Shown: piece after piece, positions 34,468-44,202 of the stretch
Numbering within the stretch: the stretch's first letter is position 1
Layout: each line of letters opens with the position of its first letter
Assembly: GCA_003152695.1 (NCBI GenBank)
Contig: PMAT01000066.1
Location: 24,089-88,088 of the forward strand
Origin: Acidobacteriaceae bacterium
GTDB lineage: Bacteria > Acidobacteriota > Terriglobia > Terriglobales > Acidobacteriaceae
DNA: 64,000 bases
Direction of reading: 5' to 3'
Notes under the pieces: generated by a model
Database searches by the model: none
What the model saw: only the letters and a program-made list of their open reading frames with translations
What the model was told of the DNA's origin: nothing
Position numbers and translations under genes: made by a program

Positions 34468-35939
34468 GGCCCGCTGGGCGAAGACGACGCAATTTGGAAG
34501 CGCAATACCGACTCCGCAATCTGGTATTGGTATTTGGCCGCAGCGAACTGGATTGCGGCTTCCGTCTGCTGCAATTGCGCCTGGCTCAATTCGACAATCG
34601 AACTCAAGCCGAGGCTGTAGCGGGTCTGCGACAAATCCACCGCCAAGTTGGTCTGATCGACAAACTGCTGCGTGACACCGATCCGGTTAAATGCAGTGAT
34701 AGCGTTCAGCCAACTGGCACGGACGTCGTTGGCGATCCGGTCCTTCAAATCGCGGAGTTGTTCTTCGTCGGCCTGTGCGCGCAACGCTGCTTCCCGCGAT
34801 CGCGCGGGATACAGGAAGCCATTGAAGATTGGAATGTTGACATTAGCTCCCACCGCCCCGTACCAGCTCGTGAATGGCGTGACGCCGGCGACGGTGTTGC
34901 TGTAGGGAGTCCGGCCCACAACACCCAACGCCTCGACGCTGGGAAACAGCAGGTCTCGCTCGGCTTTCTGGAAGCGCTGTGCGGCCTGATATTCGTAAGT
35001 CTGGGCGGCAATCTCCGGGCGATTGCTGAGGGCCTCGTCCACCAACCTGCTGACCGAATCGGGGGGAGGCTTCAACTCCTCCGCGGACTCGACCAAATCA
35101 AACGGCTGTTGCGAGGCATATCCCAGGATTTCCGAGAGCAAGGAAAGCGCGGCCTGCTGATTACTTTGCGCATCCAGCAACAGCAGCCTGGCTTGCGCCA
35201 GATTGGCATTCGCAAAACTGACGTCGAGTTGCGATCGTAATTTGTTTTGAAACAGGGTCGTGATCTGGTCCGACACCAGTTGCCGCGCAGAAACGGTTTG
35301 CTCGGCAACCTTTAGCAGGGCAACCGTCTGTAGGGCGTTATAGAAGGCCTGGTCCACCGCCAGCTTGATCTGGTCGGCGGTGGCAACCGAATTCATGTTG
35401 GCTGCCTTGGCGTGAAGCGCCGCGGTGGCTACCAGGTTGTTGGTGCGTCCGAAGTCGGTGATGAGCTGCGACAAGGCAAGCCCACCGGCGGCACGTTCAT
35501 AGACAATTGGATTGTTGAGATTGCCCGCCGCGATACGGCTTCCCTCTTCCGGCTTCACCGCCGTCAGGCTGCCGTACAGGTCGGGATAGTAAGCAGCCTT
35601 CTGCTGGCGGGTTACCTGCTGGGAAGCCAGGGCCAGCAGGCGGTAAACCGAGATCTGCGGATTGTTCTTCAGCGCCAGTGCCTCCGCGTCCTGGACCGTG
35701 AGGCGCTGCAGCGTTCCGGTGGTTGGCAACTGGGCCGGCGCCTGGGTGCCCGGGATGGTTTGCATCTGCGGCGGCGAAGACGCGGGGGCGGGGGGCGTTG
35801 TTTGCGGTGCAGGTGGCGTTCGTTGCGTGGGCGCGCTTTGTTGTTCGGGCACTGGCGACGTGGGCGAACTGCTTTGCGCCGCGAGGGCACAACTACCTAA
35901 CATCAAGCAGACAACAAGCCAGAGGATCGAGCGTCTCAA
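34464..35939 (-). CDS. TolC family outer membrane efflux protein
   Basis: A 491-residue outer membrane factor. A signal peptide (LRRSILWLVVCLMLGSCALA) is followed by a Pro/Gln/Thr-rich spacer (to about residue 75), then two TolC-like repeats: AEALALKNNPQISVYRLLALASQQ in the first, and SVSRLVDEALSNRPEIAAQTYEYQAAQ in the second. It ends in YQYQIAESVLRFQIA. It forms the exit channel for the RND pump. The TTG start overlaps the pump gene stop as TTGA; the longer frame to 36167 is not real. Confidence 0.92.
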   Translation of the reverse strand: MRRSILWLVVCLMLGSCALAAQSSSPTSPVPEQQSAPTQRTPPAPQTTPPAPASSPPQMQTIPGTQAPAQLPTTGTLQRLTVQDAEALALKNNPQISVYRLLALASQQVTRQQKAAYYPDLYGSLTAVKPEEGSRIAAGNLNNPIVYERAAGGLALSQLITDFGRTNNLVATAALHAKAANMNSVATADQIKLAVDQAFYNALQTVALLKVAEQTVSARQLVSDQITTLFQNKLRSQLDVSFANANLAQARLLLLDAQSNQQAALSLLSEILGYASQQPFDLVESAEELKPPPDSVSRLVDEALSNRPEIAAQTYEYQAAQRFQKAERDLLFPSVEALGVVGRTPYSNTVAGVTPFTSWYGAVGANVNIPIFNGFLYPARSREAALRAQADEEQLRDLKDRIANDVRASWLNAITAFNRIGVTQQFVDQTNLAVDLSQTRYSLGLSSIVELSQAQLQQTEAAIQFAAAKYQYQIAESVLRFQIASSSPSGP

Positions 35940-38900
35940 GCCTGCACCTCCGGGGTGGGCTGCGCCTCTTCCCTGCGGTGGATCAGCAAGTAGGCCGCAG
36001 GGACAATGAATACGGTCAGCACCACCGATACCAGTAGGCCGCCGATGATCGAGCGCGCCAACGGAGCGTACTGCTCGCTCCCGGCCTCTAGCGCCAGCGC
36101 CATGGGAATCAGGCCCAGAAGGGTCGCCAGAGAAGTCATGAGGATTGGCCGGAGACGAACTCGGCAAGCCAAGGTGACGGCCTCCCGGATCGGCATCCCG
36201 CCCTCGCGGTACTTGCGAGCCACGTCCACGATCAGAATGCTGTTTGACACCACGATACCGGTCATCATGAGCACGCCCATCAGCGACATGACATTCAGCG
36301 TGGTTCCGGTAAGGAGCAGGATAAGAATCACGCCGGTGATGCCCGACGGTATGGCCAGGAGGATGATGAAGGGATCGATAAAGGAGGCAAACTGCGCCAT
36401 CAGGATCAGGTAAACCAGCACGATCGCCAGCAGCAGTCCGACACCGAAGCTGAAAAACGACTGGTGCATGGCCTTCACCGAGCCGCGCATCTCCACCCGT
36501 GTGTTGGGCGGCATCTTGGTGTTGTCGATGATCTTCTGCACCTGGCTGGCAAGCGAGCCCAGGTCCTCGCCTTTGGGCGAAACATAAACGTCGATCTTGC
36601 GGAAGAGCTGATAGTGGTCCACTTCGGTCGGAGTGTTGATCATCTTGATGTCGGCCACGTTTTCCAGCATGGTGGTGCTGCTGTTGTCCTTGGCGTGCAA
36701 CGGAATCTGCTTAAAATCGTCCATGGTCATCGAGTCGAGCTGATGGTTGGTGTACTGCACGGTGAGGAAGTAGTTGTTGCCGCTGTGGGGATCGACCCAG
36801 TAACTGGGAGCAATCATGCCGTTTGAGGTCAGCGCGGTCACCACGTTATCGACAACATCGGTAGCGGTAAGCCCCAGCCGCGCCGCCATTTCCCGGCGCA
36901 CATCGAGTTCGATGCCGGGATAATCCAGGTCCTGCGGGATCAGCACGTCGCTCACGTCCTTCAGCTGTCGCACTTTCGCCGCCATCTCGCTGGCGGCGGC
37001 ATAAGCCGCGTGCTGATTGTTGCCGCTCACCTGGATGTCGATAGGCGCCGGCATTCCCATGTTGACCACCGAATCCACCAGCCCTCCGGTTTGAAAGTAG
37101 GTGGAGAGTTCAGGCAGATCGGAGTCCAGCTTCCGCCGCACCCGGTCCATATAAGCGAAGGTGCTGACCTTGTGCTCCTGGTTCAAGCTCACCTGCACGA
37201 AGGCGGTGTGCTGGGCGGAGTTGCTGGTGTAGATGGCGGACAAGTCGGGCGTCATTCCGATGTTGGAAACGATCATCTGCAGATCATCTTTGCCGATGAC
37301 CTCGCGGATGTCGTTCTCCACCCTGGCGATGTACTGGTTGGTCACCTCCAGCCGGGAGCCCGGAGGCGCCTTCACGTTGATGACAAACTGGCCGGGGTCA
37401 GTGCGCGGGAAAAAGGCAACACCCAGCAGCGGAAACAGGGCCAGACTCACCACAAAGCTGCCCATGATGAGGAGCACGGTGGCTGCCGGGCGCTCCAGCG
37501 CTTTGGCAACGGCAGTGTCGTACCTGCCCAACATGCGGTTGTAGCGATGATTGAAGCCGGCAACGAATTTTCCGAACCTTGACTTGGTTTCCTGGTGTCC
37601 GCCATGCCCATGTGCCGTCTTGATGAACTTCGCGCAGAACAGGGGCACAACCGTCATCGCCACGAGGTAGGACGCAGCCAGGGCCAGTACCACGCCGAGC
37701 GCCAAGGCAGTGAACAGGTACTTGCTGACGCCGTATAGGAAAATGACGGGGAAGAAAACAATCGCGGTGGTGAACGTGGCCGCCAACACCGCAAGTTGGA
37801 CCTCCTGGCCGCCGCGTTCGGCCGCGCTGACGGCGTCCTCGCCCTCCTCCATGTGACGGAAGATGTTCTCCAGCACCACCACGGAGTTGTCGATCAGTCG
37901 CGAGAGCACCAAGGCGAGTCCGCCCAGCACCATGGTATTGATCGTCCCACCAAAAACGTTCAGCAGAAGGAACGCCGCCAGGCAGGAGACGGGAATCGAG
38001 ATCAATACCGAGATAGTGCCGCGCGCCGAGCCTAGGAAAATCAGGATCATCACCGCCGTCAGTATCAGACCTATGCCGCCTTCGCGCAGCACATTGGTCA
38101 CCGCGATCTTCACGTATTGCGACTGGTCGAAGACCACATTGGCTTTCAGGGAAGACGGGATGTCCAGCAGATGCTTAACCCGGTCGCGCACTCCGTCCAC
38201 AATCGAGATGGTGTTGCTGTTGCCGCCCTGCTTCAGGATGGGCAGATACACCGACTTCTGGCCGTCCACGCGAACGATGTTGTACTGAATCGCCGACGAG
38301 TCTTCGGCGTGCCCGATGTCGCCGAAGCGAAGCACGCCATTGCCGATGGCCTTCAGCGGCACATCGTTCATCTGGGCGATGTTTGGGAGTTGAGCGTTGC
38401 TGTAGATGTTGTAGTCCTTGGGGCCGATGCGAACGTCGCCCGCAGGCAAAATCTTGTTGGAATTGTTGATGACATCGACCACGTCCATGGGGCTCATTTG
38501 CGCCGCCTCCAGCTTCACCGGATCGACGTAAAACTGGATCTGGCGATACTTGCCGCCATAAGGCTGTGGCACCGAGGCCCCCGGCACATTGGCAATCTGG
38601 TTGCGCACGTTGAACTGTCCCTGGTCGTGCAAATCGGTTTCGTTGAGCCCCTGTCCCTTCAGGGTCACAAGACAAACCGGCAGGCTGGAGGCATCGAATT
38701 TCAGCACCACGGGAGGCAGCGTTCCCTGCGGCAAGCGTCGCAGATCGGCCATGGCCAGGTTGGCAATTTCACTGGCGGCGGCATCGGCGTCGGTACCCGG
38801 CTGGAAGTACACCTTGATCAGGCTCACCCCGGTCAGCGAGCGCGATTCGATGTGATCGATATTGCTACCCAGGGTGAAGAAGCGTTCAAAGGTATCGGTG

Positions 38901-39082
38901 ATGTTGGCCTCGATCTGCTGCGGAGGCATGCCGCCATAGAACGTGGCCACCACGACCACCGGAATGTCGATGGGAGGAAAGAGATCGACTGGCATGCGGT
39001 AAACCGTGACCACGCCGACCACGATGATGGCGAGGCACAGCATAAGAATGAAGAACGGATACTTGATCGCAAAACTAGGCAT
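35936..39082 (-). CDS. RND efflux permease (AcrB/HAE-like)
   Basis: A 1048-residue inner-membrane pump with two repeats of six helices and two large periplasmic loops; the N-terminus (FAIKYPFFILMLCLAIIVVGVVTVYRMPVDLFP) is typical. In helix 4 the usual Asp-Asp pair is D398-N399 (SRLIDNSVVVLEN), and in helix 10 the position of the AcrB lysine is S946 (GIVVSNSILIVD). These substitutions look like a subfamily trait. The operon order is adaptor, permease, TolC, with a 6-base gap and a 4-base overlap. Substrates are unknown. Confidence 0.94.
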   Translation of the reverse strand: MPSFAIKYPFFILMLCLAIIVVGVVTVYRMPVDLFPPIDIPVVVVATFYGGMPPQQIEANITDTFERFFTLGSNIDHIESRSLTGVSLIKVYFQPGTDADAAASEIANLAMADLRRLPQGTLPPVVLKFDASSLPVCLVTLKGQGLNETDLHDQGQFNVRNQIANVPGASVPQPYGGKYRQIQFYVDPVKLEAAQMSPMDVVDVINNSNKILPAGDVRIGPKDYNIYSNAQLPNIAQMNDVPLKAIGNGVLRFGDIGHAEDSSAIQYNIVRVDGQKSVYLPILKQGGNSNTISIVDGVRDRVKHLLDIPSSLKANVVFDQSQYVKIAVTNVLREGGIGLILTAVMILIFLGSARGTISVLISIPVSCLAAFLLLNVFGGTINTMVLGGLALVLSRLIDNSVVVLENIFRHMEEGEDAVSAAERGGQEVQLAVLAATFTTAIVFFPVIFLYGVSKYLFTALALGVVLALAASYLVAMTVVPLFCAKFIKTAHGHGGHQETKSRFGKFVAGFNHRYNRMLGRYDTAVAKALERPAATVLLIMGSFVVSLALFPLLGVAFFPRTDPGQFVINVKAPPGSRLEVTNQYIARVENDIREVIGKDDLQMIVSNIGMTPDLSAIYTSNSAQHTAFVQVSLNQEHKVSTFAYMDRVRRKLDSDLPELSTYFQTGGLVDSVVNMGMPAPIDIQVSGNNQHAAYAAASEMAAKVRQLKDVSDVLIPQDLDYPGIELDVRREMAARLGLTATDVVDNVVTALTSNGMIAPSYWVDPHSGNNYFLTVQYTNHQLDSMTMDDFKQIPLHAKDNSSTTMLENVADIKMINTPTEVDHYQLFRKIDVYVSPKGEDLGSLASQVQKIIDNTKMPPNTRVEMRGSVKAMHQSFFSFGVGLLLAIVLVYLILMAQFASFIDPFIILLAIPSGITGVILILLLTGTTLNVMSLMGVLMMTGIVVSNSILIVDVARKYREGGMPIREAVTLACRVRLRPILMTSLATLLGLIPMALALEAGSEQYAPLARSIIGGLLVSVVLTVFIVPAAYLLIHRREEAQPTPEVQA

Positions 39083-39088
39083 TGGCGA

Positions 39089-40351
39089 TTACTCCGAATC
39101 CGCGCTGTTGGCGGTGAACACCGCCTCTTTCGGCCGCACGAGCTCGCGTGGCTGATAGCTTCCCAGGTTGCCGACGATGACGCGCTCGCCCGGAGCAAGG
39201 CCAGCTACGACCTCGACGTTGTTGGAGCTTTGCACTCCCAGTTGAACTTCGCGAGACTCGACCCGGTTCTGCGGGTCCACCACCAGCACCTTCACCTTGT
39301 TCGGCTCGCGCTGAATGGCATTCACCGGAACGGTGAGGACATCCTTCCTGCTGTCGGAGGCCAGCACCACGTCCGCATACATTCCGGGCTGCAGACGATA
39401 GGTGGGATTGGGCACGTCGATCTCCACCTGCATGGTGCGCGTGGAGGGATCGAGGGCGTTGGTGAAGCGCGTGACCTTGCCGGTGAAACGCTCGCCGGTG
39501 GCCTGGACCTTCACGTCAGCGGAATCGCCGTCGCGGACCTTGGCGGCAATCGACTCCGGAACCGGGATGCGCAAACGCAGCAGATTGATTTGCGCCACCG
39601 TGACCACCGGCAGGCCGCTGGTATTGGAGGTTCCCGCCTGCACCAGGGACCCTGTATCGGAGAAACGCCAAGTCACGACGCCGTCATAGGGCGCAACGAT
39701 CCGCGTGTAGTCGGACAAGGCGGAATAGTGCTGCTGGTTGGCCTTGGCGACTTCCAACTGCTGCCGCGCCGCGGCCAAGGCTGATTTGGCGGCGTCTACT
39801 TGCGCCCCGGAAGCCCGGTCCCTGGCGTTAGCATCGTCCAGCTCTTGCTGCGCGATCAGGCCCGGCCGAGCTTTGTCGGTGTTCACCAGCCGGTCGGCGT
39901 TGGCGTGTAACGCTACGTGGTCAGCCTCGGCCCGGGCCACGTCGCTCTTGGAGCGTTCAATCTCTTCCTCCGCGTGATGCACGGCCGCTTTCGCTTCGTC
40001 CACCTGCGCCACCAGCTCAGGAACTTCCAAAACCGCCAGCACCTGTCCGGTGTGCACGCGATCGCCGATGTCCACGTAGATGTTCTTGATGTAGCCCGCC
40101 ACCTTGGCGTGCAGTTCGACATTCTGGTAAGGCAGGAATTGACCTGCAATGGAGAACGAGTTGGCGATGTCAGCCCGCTTCACGTCAGCGACGGCCGCAA
40201 ATGGTACGTTATCGCCTGACAGCGCGCTGGCTCGGTCCGCTTTTCCATGGGACGAGCTGCCCGCGCGCACCCGCCCGACCTGCCAGACCGCAACGATCAG
40301 ACAAAACAAAATCGCGCCGAACACAAGCAGCGTGTTTCGACGAATCGTCAT
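39089..40351 (-). CDS. RND periplasmic adaptor (membrane fusion protein)
   Basis: The 420-residue adaptor begins with one membrane helix (LLVFGAILFCLIVAVWQVG). ELHAKVAGYIKNIYVDIGDRVHTGQVLAVLE is the lipoyl-like half motif, followed by a long alpha hairpin (about 110-205) and the return lipoyl half RIVAPYDGVVTWRF. A beta-barrel (KVTRFTNALDPSTRTMQVEIDV; LQPGMYADVVL) and membrane-proximal domain close the protein. It joins the permease to the TolC channel and leads the pump operon. Confidence 0.93.
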   Translation of the reverse strand: MTIRRNTLLVFGAILFCLIVAVWQVGRVRAGSSSHGKADRASALSGDNVPFAAVADVKRADIANSFSIAGQFLPYQNVELHAKVAGYIKNIYVDIGDRVHTGQVLAVLEVPELVAQVDEAKAAVHHAEEEIERSKSDVARAEADHVALHANADRLVNTDKARPGLIAQQELDDANARDRASGAQVDAAKSALAAARQQLEVAKANQQHYSALSDYTRIVAPYDGVVTWRFSDTGSLVQAGTSNTSGLPVVTVAQINLLRLRIPVPESIAAKVRDGDSADVKVQATGERFTGKVTRFTNALDPSTRTMQVEIDVPNPTYRLQPGMYADVVLASDSRKDVLTVPVNAIQREPNKVKVLVVDPQNRVESREVQLGVQSSNNVEVVAGLAPGERVIVGNLGSYQPRELVRPKEAVFTANSADSE

Positions 40352-40467
40352 GACTTACCTCGAATTCGTTTGCACTGAATTTGCCAACTGGGTATTCACG
40401 ATTGACGTGCCTACCCAGACCGGGAACCCAATCAAGAATCGGGCTTATTAGGAAGATATTTGGCTAA

Positions 40468-40857
40468 TTATCGAACCGGGGGAGGGCGAAGACAACGACG
40501 CCAGTGCAACAGACTGAGTCGGACTGGGGCGGGAGCCCGGAAAAGGGTCTGAACGGCACCCTTACGATGCAGATATAGATAGTGGATCAAGAGAATCGCA
40601 AACCAGACCAGCCAGGTGCCAGACGGAGCGGTGGGCTCGACTTCCGCCCTTTGCCCGCCGAGCCACATCTTCGCAGAGGTCGAAGCCGTTGCTTTAACGC
40701 CGGGAACCCCGCCATATACCCCAACTTTTGCGTGAAAGGCAAACAGGAACACCACGGCGGCGGCGAGCGTTATCAACAGCATTCGCCACTTTTCTCTAAG
40801 ATGTAGTGTTCGAGGACTCACAGACAACGGCACCCCACCACACCATACTAGACGCAA
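40468..40857 (-). CDS. Small membrane protein, unknown
   Basis: A 129-residue frame with two hydrophobic segments (LLITLAAAVVFLFAFHAKV at about 27-45 and TWLVWFAILLIHYLY at about 81-95) and a basic tail. Codon choice resembles that of neighbouring genes only weakly. An internal ATG at 40782 would give a shorter product starting at the first helix. I do not recognise a family, and the gene could be spurious. Confidence 0.4.
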   Translation of the reverse strand: MRLVWCGGVPLSVSPRTLHLREKWRMLLITLAAAVVFLFAFHAKVGVYGGVPGVKATASTSAKMWLGGQRAEVEPTAPSGTWLVWFAILLIHYLYLHRKGAVQTLFRAPAPVRLSLLHWRRCLRPPPVR

Positions 40858-41079
40858 AAACTCGGGCCTGGAAAGCGAGTTGCCCTAAAGAATCAACTTT
40901 TGCCTAATGCTCTCCAGCGAAACCATTGAATAGAAATGAATTATCGCAATTCGCGAGATTTTGTCAATGATTCCCCGCAAAATCAATTTTCGCCACGACC
41001 GCAATCAATTGAAAGCTCCAGCGACTAGACTGTTGGTAGCGCATCCTGTGGTGCAATCATATTTCTGAAGGTAATTCTT

Positions 41080-42285
41080 ATGGCTAATGGGAACCCCAAG
41101 AAAGGCGTCATCGGAATCCTGACAGGCGGTGGTGATGTGCCGGGCTTGAACCCGGCCATCCGGGCGGTGACGATCAGGGCCATCCGTGAAGGCTATGAAG
41201 TTATCGGCTTGCGGCGAGGCTGGGCCAGTCTTGTGGACATGGTCCGCGAGGAAGATTACGACAACAGCGACAACTTTCAGTTTCTCACCGAAGAAGAGGT
41301 CAATCGCTGGGGCCGCACCGGCGGGACCTTCCTGCACACCTCGCGCACCAATCCCGGGCGAGTCAGCCAGGCGAACGTTCCGGCCCACCTGCAAGGTCCT
41401 TATGCGGCCCCGGTGAACGATCTCACCGCGGAGGTGCTCAAGAACCTGGACTGGCTAGGGATTGACAGTCTCATCCCCATCGGCGGCGACGACACGTTGA
41501 GTTACGGCGTGCGGCTGCATCGGGAAGGGGTAAAAGTAGTTGCCATCCCCAAGACGATGGACAACGACGTGCCTGGGACCGACTATTGCATCGGCTTCAG
41601 CACCTGCGTGACCCGCACCATCGAAATGACGAACCGGCTGCGGACCTCTGCCGGCTCGCACGAACGCCTGCTCGTCCTGGAAGTCTTCGGTCGCTATGCG
41701 GGTTTCACGGCCATGTTGCCCACCATGGCCGGGGCAGCCAATCGCTGCGTGATCCCCGAACACAAATTCAACATCGAACGTCTCGCCGAGTTGCTCATGG
41801 CTGACCGGCGCAAGAACCCCAGCCGGTATTCCGTGGTGCTCATCTCGGAAGGCGCGACCTTTGAAGGCGGCGAGATGATCTTCTCGCACGACACCACAGA
41901 CGCTTTCGGCCACAAGAAACTGGGCGGCATTGGCAACATGGTTTCCGACAAGCTGAAGGAACTCTCTCCCCGATACAACAGCGGCAAAGCGGTGGACACC
42001 ATCAACCAGAACCTGGGCTACCTGGTCCGCTGCGGCGACCCCGACGCCATCGACTCGATCGTTCCCATGGCTTACGGGAATCTCGCATTGGACCTGCTGC
42101 TAAGGGGGATCCATGGAAGGCTGGTTGTGCTAAAGAACGGCCGCTACAGCAACGTCCCGATTGAGACCGTGGTGGCCTCGAAAAAAGTGGTCAACGTGAA
42201 GGAGCAATACAACACCGAAAGGTTGCGGCCGTACTACAAGAGCTTTGAAGATAAACCGCTTTTCATGATGACCAGCGAGGGCTGA
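41080..42285 (+). CDS. 6-phosphofructokinase, probably PPi-dependent
   Basis: A 401-residue cytoplasmic sugar kinase with ILTGGGDVPGLNPAIRA, GGDDT (residues 135-139) and PKTMDND (157-163). D138 in GGDDT and K158 in PKT are the residues typical of pyrophosphate-dependent enzymes; ATP-dependent bacterial enzymes carry glycine at both. D161 is the catalytic base. It would phosphorylate fructose 6-phosphate reversibly. The ATG follows GAAGGT. It is followed 33 bases later by the 19-bp repeat array. Confidence 0.93.
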   Translation: MANGNPKKGVIGILTGGGDVPGLNPAIRAVTIRAIREGYEVIGLRRGWASLVDMVREEDYDNSDNFQFLTEEEVNRWGRTGGTFLHTSRTNPGRVSQANVPAHLQGPYAAPVNDLTAEVLKNLDWLGIDSLIPIGGDDTLSYGVRLHREGVKVVAIPKTMDNDVPGTDYCIGFSTCVTRTIEMTNRLRTSAGSHERLLVLEVFGRYAGFTAMLPTMAGAANRCVIPEHKFNIERLAELLMADRRKNPSRYSVVLISEGATFEGGEMIFSHDTTDAFGHKKLGGIGNMVSDKLKELSPRYNSGKAVDTINQNLGYLVRCGDPDAIDSIVPMAYGNLALDLLLRGIHGRLVVLKNGRYSNVPIETVVASKKVVNVKEQYNTERLRPYYKSFEDKPLFMMTSEG

Positions 42286-42318
42286 CGGGCTTGCTGCGGG
42301 CACGATCGCGCTGTCAGG

Positions 42319-42488
42319 TTTGTGTCAGATGTGAGACTTTGTGTCACATGCGCATATTTATGTCAGATATACGACTTGGCGTCCTGTTCTCATATTTATG
42401 TCACATCTGCAAATGTGTGTCGTATTCTTATTTCTCTCAGATCTTCAAATTTATGTCATATTTTCGCATTTCTGTCACATATGCGCGG
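42319..42488. repeat. Degenerate 19-bp tandem repeat, nine units
   Basis: Nine consecutive units of 18-20 bases share the core TTT(A/G)TGTCA(C/G)AT. Units start at 42319, 42338, 42357, 42376, 42395, 42414, 42432, 42450 and 42469. Unit 4 and unit 6 are the most decayed. The stretch is AT-rich, unlike its surroundings. The period is not a multiple of three, so it does not encode a repeat protein. It overlaps the last 14 bases of the minus-strand gene that ends at 42475. There are no spacers, so it is not a CRISPR array. Confidence 0.75.
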
Positions 42489-44202
42489 ATTTGACCGCGG
42501 GCTGTTCTGACCCTAATCTCAGGACGATCTCTTTCAATCCCTGGTGTTGCTGGAGCAGGCGGAGATACTTGCTCTCATCGGCGGAAACCTTGGCGCGGAT
42601 GACGTCCACCAACGCCTGCTTCTGCAGACTCGTCCATTGCCTGAGTTCGGGCGCCAGCAACAAAACCGACGCAACATTTTCGAACGCTGACTGCTGGAGG
42701 GGAGTCCATGTTCCAATATCCACTTGCAGATTTTGGGATAACGCCTTCGTGGCGGCCCGCCGCAGCTTTTCAGGATCGCCGCCGAATTCTTCCGCCGTCC
42801 GTTGCTGCACAGCTCGTCCGATCCTTCGGGTCGAGAAGGTGTCCCATTGTCCGGGCGGTTCCTCACCAAACTGATAGAACACATGCTCGGCCGCCAACCT
42901 CCGCAGGACGCGCGGCGAAGTCCGATGCGCCGGATCGCGCGTCATCCGCGCCTCCTCTTTCCTGGTGATTGCAAGCAGTTCGGGACGTCCGGGACGAAAT
43001 CCCAGCTTGCGATAAAACCAAAAAGCGCCGGACTTGATCGCCTCTTCGTTCTCGTAACCGAGCTGGTAGGGATAGACCGAAAAACAGCTCACGCCAGTAA
43101 GCTGATGCAGGAAGTGAAGGACCTTGGAATAAATCCAAGCCGTCTCTCCGTCGCGAAAGGCATAAAAGGTGTTGAACCCAACCTCCATCCACTCGAACAG
43201 CGAGATGCCCTCGATGTAGTTGATGGGAACGCCATTCTTCAGCGTCAAACCCGCATGATAAGCGCGCAGCGGCAAACGCCGCTCGGGTGGCAGTCCCCAC
43301 AAGAAGATCTGCACACCGCGCCCCACATCCGCCTCAAAGACCTGCTTCGGATCGCCACGGGTTGTGCCGTACAGTTCGCGATAGCGGATGGTGAGGGCGG
43401 TGCGTGTCATGTCCAGCACGTCTTCGCCTTGACGCCGCGAAAGTCTGCGAACTGGCAACGGCGACGAACTCAGTTCGCCGGCCAACGATACCTGGTTGCG
43501 ACGAAGTAGTGGCTGCCGCTGGTAGAACATCCGCGACACGTTTCGACGGGCGCGCGTCCGGCTCGCCGCAGAATTGCCCAGCTTCCACGAGATGCTGACC
43601 GCTAAGGAGTCATAGAGCGATGTCCTCTGCAAGCTGCTAAGGGGCGTACCGGCGACGCGCTGCAAGAGCCATGGCAGAATCTTTTCCGGACCACCGGCGG
43701 CACTCGCCATCCAGTCCAGGAAAGGCGTGTCGGCTTCGACGAGCGAATCGTCTCCCAGCAGCGGAATCAAAAGGGGCAACGTCACCGCCATCTGGCGCCT
43801 TTGCTCTTCAAAATTCCACTCGACCGTAAGCTGTTGCGGATAGCGTTGCGCCAGCCAGCGGGCAACGTCGTAGGTGAACGTGTCGCTGATCGCGGTGCCT
43901 ACGATGCCGGAGAACTCCTCATCGTCGAACTGCTCCATGTCAGCACCCGCAGCCTGAAGTCTCTCGACCTGGTGCGCAATGGCGGCCAGCAAGTTGTCGG
44001 CCAGGTGAGCAACTTTGCGGCTTTGCGGAAACGCCCGCAGGAACAAGAGAACGTCATGAAAACGGATGAGCGATCCGGCATCGTCAAATTCGACCTGCCC
44101 CATTGCAGCCAGCAGCTTCGCGGTCGCCTCGGCACAACCGGGTCCGTATTGAAGTTTGGAGCCTTCCAGTCGCGCCCAAGGGGATACTTTGCCGGCCGTC
44201 AC
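42475..44202 (-). CDS. Unknown protein with GNAT-like C-terminal segment
   Basis: A 575-residue, mostly helical cytoplasmic protein. I recognise no domain in the first 320 residues. The part around 330-420 (INYIEGISLFEWMEVGFN; YENEEAIKSGAFWFYRKLGF) looks like the acetyl-CoA binding part of a GNAT acetyltransferase. The tail is rich in charged helices. It overlaps the antiporter gene upstream by 4 bases (ATGA), so the two are co-expressed. The end falls within the 19-bp repeats. The function is unknown. Confidence 0.75.
   Translation of the reverse strand: MTAGKVSPWARLEGSKLQYGPGCAEATAKLLAAMGQVEFDDAGSLIRFHDVLLFLRAFPQSRKVAHLADNLLAAIAHQVERLQAAGADMEQFDDEEFSGIVGTAISDTFTYDVARWLAQRYPQQLTVEWNFEEQRRQMAVTLPLLIPLLGDDSLVEADTPFLDWMASAAGGPEKILPWLLQRVAGTPLSSLQRTSLYDSLAVSISWKLGNSAASRTRARRNVSRMFYQRQPLLRRNQVSLAGELSSSPLPVRRLSRRQGEDVLDMTRTALTIRYRELYGTTRGDPKQVFEADVGRGVQIFLWGLPPERRLPLRAYHAGLTLKNGVPINYIEGISLFEWMEVGFNTFYAFRDGETAWIYSKVLHFLHQLTGVSCFSVYPYQLGYENEEAIKSGAFWFYRKLGFRPGRPELLAITRKEEARMTRDPAHRTSPRVLRRLAAEHVFYQFGEEPPGQWDTFSTRRIGRAVQQRTAEEFGGDPEKLRRAATKALSQNLQVDIGTWTPLQQSAFENVASVLLLAPELRQWTSLQKQALVDVIRAKVSADESKYLRLLQQHQGLKEIVLRLGSEQPAVKSAHM

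Noticed and set aside
38117-39784. A 555-residue plus-strand open frame opposite the RND pump and adaptor genes
   Set aside because: It is the shadow of well-recognised minus-strand pump genes; its product is His/Gln/Arg-rich nonsense with no motifs.
42319-42488. CRISPR array
   Set aside because: The units are contiguous at 18-19 bases with no unique spacers and no cas gene is present.
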